A stretch of 5,616 nucleotides of DNA, from positions 1 to 5,616 of the forward strand of contig NZ_JBEPWZ010000195.1 of NCBI RefSeq assembly GCF_041642155.1, written 5' to 3'. Position numbers and translations under genes: made by a program. The notes below the pieces were generated by a model. The model saw only the letters and a program-made list of their open reading frames with translations, did not search any database and was not told where the DNA came from. This document shows, one piece after another, positions 1 through 5,616 of this stretch; positions within the stretch are counted from its first letter, which is position 1, and each line of letters begins with the position of its first letter. Source of the stretch: Fodinibius sp041642155 (GTDB lineage Bacteria; Bacteroidota; Rhodothermia; Balneolales; Balneolaceae).

Positions 1-1540
1 TGAAAGATCCTTCGGAAAAGTTGCCCAGGAGTATATCTTTATTTCCATCATCATTCCAGTCGGCTATATCCATGGTAATCCACCGCCCGGCTGAAGCGTC
101 AGGGTGATGGTAAGGGATAAATTTCAGATTTCCTTCATTTTTGAACAATACAAACCCCTCTTCCGGGTGATTTTCATAATCTGCATAGAAGGCAATCACA
201 GCTATATCTAACCTCCCATCGTTGTTGAAATCATGAGCTTGTGCGTCATAAGCCCCGTGAAGGGGATAGAACCATTCCTTTGTAAAGTTATATTTTCCAT
301 CATTTAAAAAGATATAGACCCCATGATAGGGTTTGAAGATGGTGGAATAGTCGGCATTGTCGCCGCTTGTGTATAGTATATCCGGGTATCCGTCACTATT
401 AAAATCATGTATTTCAAATGAACTGGATCCTGCCGTAATTTGAAATTGCAACAACGTTGTCTTCAGAAAATTTCCTTCCCCCTGGTTTTCAAACAGATAA
501 ATTGCCTGGTCTGTTTGCGTGCAAAGCGCTATGATATCCTGCAGGCCATTTCCATTGATATCCCTGATATCAGTCTGGATACAGCCGGGGGTATCCAGCA
601 ATATACTTTTTTGACCAGCTAACTTTTTGCCGGTGTTTTCTACCCAGAACAGTTTTCCTGTTCTGTGACCGAATTCACTGATTAGTAGATCATCCAGTCC
701 GTCTTGATTGAGGTCTGCCCATTTACTTTCTACCGGACGTGCGAGATCATCCAATAAAAGGGAATCGGATATAAGTTCAGTACTGAGGGGATTATATAAT
801 ATGTTTTTCACGGATCCGGCGGGAGCATCGGTCGGCAATAAACGTCCTATGAATGTCAGGAGTAATTCCTGTTTTCCCAATACATCATTATCCGTGTTCC
901 CGATACGAATGTCGGATATGGGAGTAGGTGAAGCAAAAGTATGTAGGAGCTCCAGGTCGTTATTGAATGTCAGAAATTTCTTCAGGTTTGCGTCCGCAGC
1001 ATAGATCAACTGGTTGCAGGTGTCAAATCGAACTGAAGTTACCTTAGGTGCGTTTTTTGTCCCGAGTTCCGGGGTGCGGGCCTTAAAAATAAAATTATCA
1101 TCCAAAATCTCTTGCTTTTTTTTCCGTGCGTTAAATTCCCCGGGGGCAGCCTGCTCGTAGTAATCCAGAATCTTTTGCCATTCTGTGCTGCTTATCTGCT
1201 GCTCTGAAGGGTAATAATCCCGCGGAAGGTTGGGGTCCGTTTCAGTCGGATAAGTTTCAAATTTATGTTTATAAATTCCCAGCAGGGGACCCATGGCAGG
1301 CAGTACAGAAGAAGTCCAGGTTTGTTTCGGAAGCAGAGAGGGTTCAGGATATAAATGGCAGCGCGAGCAGTATTTTTCGGATAGTATTTTTCCTTCATCA
1401 AAAGCAGTAGTATTCCCGGGGAAAAAGTGTTTTTCTACCTCTGCTATATGTGCATTATCCGATAAATAGATAAATAAAACAGTGATGGATATACCAACAA
1501 TTATGAAGAACAGGTATCTTCTTCCTGTGGGTATATTCAT
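1..1540 (-). CDS. Membrane-anchored c-type cytochrome / VCBS (FG-GAP) repeat protein, C-terminus off the left edge
   Basis: The frame is open without a stop from the ATG at 1540-1538 to the window edge, giving 513 codons. Residues 9-26 form one hydrophobic segment after two arginines and show no clear cleavage site, so the protein is probably anchored in the inner membrane and faces the periplasm. A single heme-binding CSRCH lies at residues 58-62, followed by YPEPSLLP; Met83 in LPAMG is a plausible axial ligand. Calcium-loop motifs of the form DxNxDGxxD begin at residues 276, 327, 379, 437 and 494, spaced 51-58 residues, with a degenerate one near 214. This spacing suits blades of a beta-propeller. 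Such cytochrome/VCBS proteins are common in Bacteroidota and of uncertain function. Electron transfer or carbohydrate binding at the cell envelope is inference. It is divergent from the sugar genes and visibly AT-richer. The reading frame was translated by hand and checked at both ends. Confidence 0.9.
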   Translation of the reverse strand, partial: MNIPTGRRYLFFIIVGISITVLFIYLSDNAHIAEVEKHFFPGNTTAFDEGKILSEKYCSRCHLYPEPSLLPKQTWTSSVLPAMGPLLGIYKHKFETYPTETDPNLPRDYYPSEQQISSTEWQKILDYYEQAAPGEFNARKKKQEILDDNFIFKARTPELGTKNAPKVTSVRFDTCNQLIYAADANLKKFLTFNNDLELLHTFASPTPISDIRIGNTDNDVLGKQELLLTFIGRLLPTDAPAGSVKNILYNPLSTELISDSLLLDDLARPVESKWADLNQDGLDDLLISEFGHRTGKLFWVENTGKKLAGQKSILLDTPGCIQTDIRDINGNGLQDIIALCTQTDQAIYLFENQGEGNFLKTTLLQFQITAGSSSFEIHDFNSDGYPDILYTSGDNADYSTIFKPYHGVYIFLNDGKYNFTKEWFYPLHGAYDAQAHDFNNDGRLDIAVIAFYADYENHPEEGFVLFKNEGNLKFIPYHHPDASAGRWITMDIADWNDDGNKDILLGNFSEGSF

Positions 1541-1733
1541 AGATTCAAGGTTCTGTACTGAGGATACATGGTTCAGCTAAATATACGGGTGCATTTAATT
1601 TAACCATTAAGCATCAAAAATTTATTATTTTTCCGAAAAGGAGCGTAAAATTTTTTTGTATATCAGATTATTTTGTGTAATTACAGGTCAGCAATGGGTT
1701 TTTTAATTTTTAAATTACATCAGGGTTGAGTTT
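1541..1733. promoter_or_regulatory. Divergent intergenic region, presumed to hold both promoters
   Basis: These 193 AT-rich bases separate the minus-strand cytochrome/VCBS gene from the plus-strand sugar isomerase gene, so promoters for both directions should lie here. No convincing Bacteroidota promoter pair (TTTG about 20 bases before TAnnTTTG) was found on either strand. On the plus strand only the shortened TATTTTG at 1669-1675 resembles the -7 box, and the nearest TTTG (1655-1658) is too close to it. A short AT-only inverted repeat, TAATTT-TT-AAATTA, occupies 1704-1717, 16 bases before the isomerase start. The assignment rests on geometry more than on motifs. Confidence 0.45.
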
Positions 1734-2603
1734 ATGATTAGTCGAATTATGGTAGGTATCTGTTTTTTATTTTTCGGTAGTTTATTTAATCCGGAGGTGG
1801 AATCCGTACAAGCACAGGAGGGGCAGCAGCTGCTGCCTGATCCCGGGGTCGTATCCTACTCTTTCAGAAATCAGTTCGAGGAAGATGTGCCGGGGACACT
1901 GGATCTTATTAAGAGCATGGGACTAACCAATATCGAATTTTCCAGTTTATTCGGGACTACAGCTGAAGAGTTGCGCGGAATGCTGGATGAGCGGGGACTC
2001 ATATGCACTTCTTATGGAGTGGGATACGATGCGCTTGTCAACGATACCGAACAGGTTATCGAGGAAGCCAGCACCCTCGGTGCCAAGCATGTGCGTATAG
2101 CCTGGATTCCCCATGAGTCACCTTTTTCCATTGAAGATGCGAAGAAAACGGTCACTGATTTTAACCGGGCGGGAAAAGAGTTAAGGGAAGCGGGACTTTA
2201 TTTCTCTTATCACAATCACGGCTATGAGTTCCGGCCCTATGAAGACGGAACGCTCTTTGATTATATTATGGAACATACCGATCCGGAATACGTCAGTTTT
2301 GAAATGGACCTGCTTTGGACCGCACACCCGGGAGCGGATCCTGTGGAGCTGTTAAAAAAATACCCCGACCGGTTCCGATTGATGCATCTGAAGGATCTTA
2401 AAAAAGGCGTTGAGGGGGATTTTTCAGGCAGTGCTCCCGAAGAATACGACGTGCGACTGGGAACCGGACAAATCGATTTTCCCGCGGTTTTAAAAGCGGC
2501 GCAGGATACGAATATCGAGTATTACTATATCGAAGATGAAAGCCGGGAAGTCGTGGAGCGAGTCCCCAAAAGTATTGAATACCTCAAAAGTTTAACCAAG
2601 TAA
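1734..2603 (+). CDS. Exported sugar phosphate isomerase/epimerase-family TIM-barrel protein
   Basis: This 289-residue protein belongs to the xylose-isomerase-like TIM-barrel family (AP endonuclease 2 fold). Residues 1-27 look like a Sec signal peptide: Arg4, a hydrophobic core at 5-18 and VQA before Gln28 as a cleavage site. The first ATG is preferred because an internal start at Met6 would lose the positive charge. Visible barrel motifs are YHNHGYEF at 159-166, FEMDLLW at 189-195, MHLKDL at 217-222 and YYIEDE at 264-269. By family analogy Asp192, His218 and Glu267 or Glu269 are likely metal ligands, with His160 or His162 on strand 5. Members linked to DUF1080 and Gfo/Idh genes act on keto-sugars by epimerisation or elimination; which one applies here is unknown. 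The length is normal for the family. No strong ribosome binding site precedes it. It is probably first in a plus-strand gene group. Confidence 0.88.
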   Translation: MISRIMVGICFLFFGSLFNPEVESVQAQEGQQLLPDPGVVSYSFRNQFEEDVPGTLDLIKSMGLTNIEFSSLFGTTAEELRGMLDERGLICTSYGVGYDALVNDTEQVIEEASTLGAKHVRIAWIPHESPFSIEDAKKTVTDFNRAGKELREAGLYFSYHNHGYEFRPYEDGTLFDYIMEHTDPEYVSFEMDLLWTAHPGADPVELLKKYPDRFRLMHLKDLKKGVEGDFSGSAPEEYDVRLGTGQIDFPAVLKAAQDTNIEYYYIEDESREVVERVPKSIEYLKSLTK

Positions 2604-2705
2604 CAATTCGTGAATAATCCGGGTTAAGCAGATGTGAGGATTTTGAATGTGCAAACATGCAGGTATTGGCCGAAAGAACAGTTTTACAAAGGCTTCTCAA
2701 AATTA

Positions 2706-2712
2706 AGAGAGA
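2706..2712 (+). promoter_or_regulatory. Ribosome binding site deciding the VOC start
   Basis: The purine run AGAGAGA just upstream of the ATG at 2714 is the clearest Shine-Dalgarno-like sequence in the window. It supports 2714 over the in-frame ATG at 2657, which has no such element. The spacing to the start is short, so the support is moderate. Confidence 0.4.
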
Positions 2713-2713
2713 T

Positions 2714-3115
2714 ATGAAGATAGAACACTTTGCAATGAACGTGGAAGAGCCACTCGCAATGGCCGACTGGTATGTGGATCATCTCGGGCTGGAGATTGTA
2801 AAACAGGAAACAGAACCGCCTTATATGACGTTTCTTACGGACGACAGTGGCCGGGTGATGATCGAGATTTATCAAAATCCGGCCGACCAGGTCCCCGATT
2901 ATCGCAACAGGGACCCGCTGATTATGCACCTGGCGCTGGTCTCCGAAGATCCTGCAGCCGATAAAAAGCGTTTGACCGAGGCCGGTGCCCAAGAGATGAG
3001 TGACGAGATATTGGAGGACGGCTCGCACCTGGTAATGCTGAGGGATCCGTGGGGATTGGCGATACAGCTTTGTAAACGTTCGACCCCCATGTTGAGGGAG
3101 AAAGAAGGCGGTTAA
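2714..3115 (+). CDS. Glyoxalase/VOC-superfamily protein, cytoplasmic by sequence
   Basis: This 133-residue protein has two beta-alpha-beta-beta-beta modules typical of the vicinal oxygen chelate fold. The first opens with IEHFAMNV (residues 3-10) and closes with MIEIYQ (49-54). The second opens with IMHLALV (70-76) and closes with RDPWGLAIQL (110-119). The positions usually filled by metal ligands hold His5, Glu51, His72 and Gln118; Gln in place of the usual last Glu is tolerated in some family members. A longer frame starts at 2657, but its 19 extra residues are charged, do not resemble a signal peptide and precede the fold. The ATG at 2714 follows a purine-rich AAGAGAGA and starts exactly at the fold, so it is chosen. 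VOC enzymes include isomerases, epimerases, lyases and dioxygenases, and the activity cannot be chosen from the sequence. Unlike its neighbours it carries no export signal. Confidence 0.85.
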   Translation: MKIEHFAMNVEEPLAMADWYVDHLGLEIVKQETEPPYMTFLTDDSGRVMIEIYQNPADQVPDYRNRDPLIMHLALVSEDPAADKKRLTEAGAQEMSDEILEDGSHLVMLRDPWGLAIQLCKRSTPMLREKEGG

Positions 3116-3151
3116 CGATTGGCATCGGTCAACTTTAACTCCTATTACTCG

Positions 3152-3179
3152 CGGACGGGGCTTGGTATAGTCGGACGGG
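3152..3179 (+). repeat. Two direct copies of CGGACGGG, 20 bases apart
   Basis: CGGACGGG occurs at 3152-3159 and again at 3172-3179, a start-to-start distance of exactly 20 bases, or about two helical turns. It lies in the non-coding gap between the VOC gene and the DUF1080 gene. Such phasing could suit a protein binding the same DNA face twice, but two copies of eight bases may also be chance or the remains of decayed coding sequence. Confidence 0.35.
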
Positions 3180-3260
3180 TGAAATGCTATCTGCAGAAAA
3201 AACGGTGATCTTTTTTAGGGACTTTATCGGGCAAATGGAGCTCGGATATGAGAGGCTGAG

Positions 3261-3278
3261 TATAAATTAAAATTTATA
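3261..3278. promoter_or_regulatory. AT-only inverted repeat upstream of the DUF1080 gene
   Basis: TATAAATT at 3261-3268 and AATTTATA at 3271-3278 are perfect inverted copies around a two-base centre, 75 bases upstream of the DUF1080 start. The position is compatible with an operator or a promoter-proximal protein site. It is not a terminator, since the arms contain no G or C. In an AT-rich leader such symmetry can arise by chance, so the functional call is weak. Confidence 0.3.
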
Positions 3279-3353
3279 TCGAAAAAACCTTTCATAATTT
3301 GTATCATAGTGATAATTAATTAACAGAATTATAAAAATAAATTAAATGTTATA

Positions 3354-4739
3354 ATGCGACTATTAAAAATAAGGGTTTTGCAATTTTTAGGATTGTTTTT
3401 GTTTATAGCTGGTCCGCTGCAGGCCCAGGATAGCTGGCAGGAACTCATTAACGGTGAAAGCCTGGACGGGTGGACCCAGCTGGGGGGTGAAGCCGATTAT
3501 TTTGTCGAAGACGGAGCGATCGTGGGTGAGGCGGTGCCTGATACGCCCAATTCCTTTCTGACGACAAACGAAGAGTACGGTGATTTTATCCTGGAATATG
3601 AAGTGTACCTGGATACCCAGATTAACAGCGGCGTGCAGATCCGAAGCCACAGCGATCCGGACTACCGCGACGGACGGGTGCATGGCTACCAGGTGGAACT
3701 GGACCCCTCCGAGCGCGCGTGGAGCGGAGGTATCTATGACGAAGCACGCCGGGGATGGCTCTATCCGCTGGCAGACAACAAAAAGGGCGGGGCTGCATTC
3801 CGTGTGGGACAGTGGAATACCGTTCGCGTGGAAGCTATTGGGCCAACGATTAATACCTGGATCAACGGGGTGCAGTGCAGCCGGCTGGTGGATGACATGA
3901 CCCCGGAGGGATTCATCGGGCTGCAGGTGCATTCCATCCACGATGAGAGCCTGGTCGGGGCACAGATAAAGTGGAGAAACATTCGCATTCTTACCTCCGA
4001 CCTGGATGAGCATCGCACAGCACCCGATCCCCAGGTTCGACAAATTAGTTATCTGAAAAATGAGCTCACCGAGTGGGAACAAAAGCACGGTTGGCGATTG
4101 CTCTGGGACGGAGAAACCTCGGAAGGCTGGCGCGGGGCAAAGCTGGATGATTTTCCCGAAAGCGGATGGGAGATCAGTGACGGTATACTGACGGTACAGG
4201 AGACCGACGGCGGTGAAGCCACGGGTCCGGGCGATATTGTGACGAGGGACCAGTACAGTGATTTTGAGCTGGAGCTTGAATTCAAGATCACGGAAGGAGC
4301 CAACAGCGGTATCAAGTATTTTGTGGATCCTGATCTCAATAAGGGCGAGGGGTCCGCTATCGGAGCGGAGTTTCAGATTCTGGATGATGAAAACCACCCG
4401 GATGCCAAGAAAGGCGTCGAGGGTAATCGCACGGTAGGTTCGCTGTACGACCTGATTGCGGCCGAGAACCTTTCGGTTCCGGGCCGAGGCAAGCCGTTTA
4501 ACGGGGTTGGCAGCTGGAACAAGGCACGTATTGTTTCCGAGGATGGAAAGGTGGAACATTGGCTCAATAACCAGAAAGTGGTGGAATATGACCGCTTTTC
4601 GCAAATGTTTGCGGCACTGGTGGCATACAGCAAATACCAGAAATGGGAAAATTTTGCTCGCTGGCCTCAGGGACCCATCCTGTTGCAGGATCACGGAAAT
4701 GAAGTTAGTTACCGGAGTGTCAAGGTACGCGAATTGTAA
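3354..4739 (+). CDS. Exported protein with two tandem DUF1080 (3-keto-disaccharide hydrolase) domains
   Basis: This 461-residue protein starts with a Sec signal peptide: basic residues at 2-7, a hydrophobic core at 8-19 and LQA before Gln25. Domain 1 spans about 28-214, with LINGESLDGW (31-40), NSGVQIRS (91-98), GYQVELDP (111-118) and SGGIYDEARRGWLY (124-137). A charged, probably helical linker follows at about 215-244. Domain 2 spans about 245-461, with LLWDGETSEGW starting at 249, NSGIKYF (317-323), GAEFQILDDENHPDAKKG (337-354) and VGSLYDL (361-367). DUF1080 (PF06439) proteins have a concanavalin-like beta-sandwich and act on 3-keto-glycosides. Most are single-domain, roughly half this length, so a duplication or fusion is inferred. 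The two halves have clearly diverged and may differ in substrate or in catalytic against binding role. No Shine-Dalgarno sequence is visible. The Gfo/Idh gene begins 38 bases after the stop, suggesting co-transcription. Confidence 0.92.
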   Translation: MRLLKIRVLQFLGLFLFIAGPLQAQDSWQELINGESLDGWTQLGGEADYFVEDGAIVGEAVPDTPNSFLTTNEEYGDFILEYEVYLDTQINSGVQIRSHSDPDYRDGRVHGYQVELDPSERAWSGGIYDEARRGWLYPLADNKKGGAAFRVGQWNTVRVEAIGPTINTWINGVQCSRLVDDMTPEGFIGLQVHSIHDESLVGAQIKWRNIRILTSDLDEHRTAPDPQVRQISYLKNELTEWEQKHGWRLLWDGETSEGWRGAKLDDFPESGWEISDGILTVQETDGGEATGPGDIVTRDQYSDFELELEFKITEGANSGIKYFVDPDLNKGEGSAIGAEFQILDDENHPDAKKGVEGNRTVGSLYDLIAAENLSVPGRGKPFNGVGSWNKARIVSEDGKVEHWLNNQKVVEYDRFSQMFAALVAYSKYQKWENFARWPQGPILLQDHGNEVSYRSVKVREL

Positions 4740-4777
4740 AACAGATCATTTCATCTAACATTTAAAAATAATCTATT

Positions 4778-5616
4778 ATGGGATCACGAAAAGACTTTAT
4801 TAAAAAGACAGCACTGGGAGCCGGTGGACTGGCTCTGGGATTATCGGCCAAAAGTTATGGAAGAGTTCTCGGAGCAAATGACCGCATTCGCGTGGCTTTT
4901 ATGGGATGCGGGCGCCGCGTCGGGGCCTATTACGAAAGCCTGTCGAAACCGTACAACACCGAGCTGGCCTATATCTGCGATGTTAAGAAAAGCCAGCGCG
5001 ACCGGGTAGCTGAAGACTTGAAAGATGAGCTCTCTTATACGCCCGAGCTGACCGACGACATCCGGGAAGTGCACGAGGATCCGGAAGTGGATGCTATTTT
5101 CAACGCTACTCCTGATCACTGGCATGCTCCCGGCGCGCTGATGGCCATGGAGGCGGGCAAACACGTGTACGTGGAAAAGCCGTGCAGCCATAACCCGGCG
5201 GAGAGTGAGCTGCTGGTACGGGCACAGCAGAAATATGATAAAGTCGTCCAGATGGGAAACCAGCAGCGTTCGGCCGCTCATACGATAGAAATCATTGATG
5301 AAATTCACAATGGAATCATCGGGGAGCCCTATAAAGCAGTGGCTTTTTACAGCAACGGCCGGGGAGAGGTCCCCAATCCCGTGCAACAGGATCCGCCGTC
5401 CGACTTAAACTGGGAGCTGTTTCAGGGCCCGGCGCCCCGGGAAGAATACCATCATGACACCTGGGATTATAACTGGCACTGGTATGGCTGGAAGTGGGGA
5501 ACCGCCGAGACCGGCAACAACGCCACCCATGAAGTCGATGTCGCCCGGTGGGCCCTGCAGGTTGACTATCCCGAGAAGGTTATCGTAGATGCCGCGAAAC
5601 AACACTACCCGGATGA
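4778..5616 (+). CDS. Gfo/Idh/MocA-family oxidoreductase with Tat-like leader, C-terminus off the right edge
   Basis: The frame is open from the ATG at 4778 to the window end, giving 279 codons of a family usually near 400-450 residues. The leader SRKDFIKKTALGAGG (residues 3-17) has the layout of a Tat signal, but the twin arginine is Arg4-Lys5. A Rossmann dinucleotide-binding domain follows: IRVAFMGCGRRVG (37-49), Asp68 after the second strand, ATPDHWHAP (110-118) and the family's EKP at 133-135. The substrate domain shows GNQQRS (160-165), WELFQGPAP (212-220) and GNNATHEVDVARWAL (246-260), where His251 is a likely catalytic or substrate-contacting residue. Enzymes of this type oxidise or reduce a sugar hydroxyl with tightly held NAD(P), which explains folded export by Tat. 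Next to a DUF1080 gene, C3 oxidation of a glycoside is the likely role. The start is supported by the Tat-like leader; there is no Shine-Dalgarno sequence. Confidence 0.93.
   Translation, partial: MGSRKDFIKKTALGAGGLALGLSAKSYGRVLGANDRIRVAFMGCGRRVGAYYESLSKPYNTELAYICDVKKSQRDRVAEDLKDELSYTPELTDDIREVHEDPEVDAIFNATPDHWHAPGALMAMEAGKHVYVEKPCSHNPAESELLVRAQQKYDKVVQMGNQQRSAAHTIEIIDEIHNGIIGEPYKAVAFYSNGRGEVPNPVQQDPPSDLNWELFQGPAPREEYHHDTWDYNWHWYGWKWGTAETGNNATHEVDVARWALQVDYPEKVIVDAAKQHYPD

Noticed and set aside
440..1004. Two short plus-strand frames (440-622 and 708-1004)
   Set aside because: Both are antisense to the VCBS repeats of the minus-strand gene and encode no recognisable protein.
1192..1401. Minus-strand 69-codon frame near the cytochrome motif
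   Set aside because: It is in another frame of the same strand as the cytochrome/VCBS gene and overlaps its heme region. It shows no domain of its own.
2657..2713. Nineteen-residue N-terminal extension of the VOC protein
   Set aside because: The extension is charged, is not a signal peptide and lies before the fold, while the ATG at 2714 has a purine-rich site just upstream.
3116..3208. In-frame open stretch after the VOC stop codon, as possible readthrough or a decayed extension
   Set aside because: About 30 codons without a stop is unremarkable, the translation has no family features, and the VOC fold is already complete.
3295..3301. TAATTTG as a Bacteroidota -7 promoter box for the DUF1080 gene
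   Set aside because: It is one base short of TAnnTTTG, and no TTTG or TTG stands about 20 bases upstream, so no promoter is called.
3346..3356. Two-codon mini-frame (ATG TTA TAA) whose stop overlaps the DUF1080 ATG as TAATG
   Set aside because: It has no ribosome binding site and lies in an AT-rich leader where such a frame is expected by chance; translational coupling is not supported.
3387..4694. Minus-strand open frame of 435 codons opposite the DUF1080 gene
   Set aside because: Its translation shows no recognisable domain, and it lies wholly antisense to a well-supported gene with clear motifs. GC-biased codon use in the real gene removes antisense stops, which explains its length.
4841..5386. 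Minus-strand open frame of 181 codons opposite the Gfo/Idh gene
   Set aside because: It is antisense to the dinucleotide-binding domain of a clearly recognised enzyme, and its own translation has no family signature.

Overview
The window reads as a chromosomal fragment from a Bacteroidota-type bacterium (Bacteroidota in the broad sense, including Rhodothermota/Balneolota). Four things suggest this: AT-rich leaders that mostly lack a clear Shine-Dalgarno sequence, moderate and uneven GC, a Gfo/Idh/MocA oxidoreductase with a Tat-like leader, and a c-type-cytochrome/VCBS-repeat protein of a kind common in that group. The lineage is an inference, not a proven assignment.

Layout. Positions 1-1540, minus strand: a large open frame cut by the left edge, coding for a membrane-anchored c-type cytochrome motif followed by calcium-loop (VCBS/FG-GAP) propeller repeats. 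Positions 1541-1733: an AT-rich divergent intergenic region. Positions 1734-2603, plus: an exported TIM-barrel protein of the sugar phosphate isomerase/epimerase family. Positions 2714-3115, plus: a small glyoxalase/VOC-fold protein with no signal peptide. Positions 3116-3353: a 238-base gap holding a spaced 8-base direct repeat and an AT-rich inverted repeat. Positions 3354-4739, plus: an exported protein with two tandem DUF1080 (3-keto-disaccharide hydrolase) domains. Positions 4778-5616, plus: the first 279 codons of a Gfo/Idh/MocA oxidoreductase with a Tat-like leader, cut by the right edge.

How the genes may work together. An NAD(P)-type Gfo/Idh oxidoreductase, a DUF1080 protein and an isomerase-like TIM barrel recur together in the oxidative glycan-breakdown route known from Bacteroides. 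In that route a sugar is oxidised at C3 to a 3-keto-glycoside, which is then cleaved by elimination/hydration instead of classical glycoside hydrolysis. The plus-strand genes fit such a periplasmic module. The tandem DUF1080 architecture, a linked VOC protein and a divergent cytochrome/VCBS protein are the less ordinary parts. The substrate cannot be read from the sequence. No RNA genes, mobile elements or CRISPR arrays were seen.
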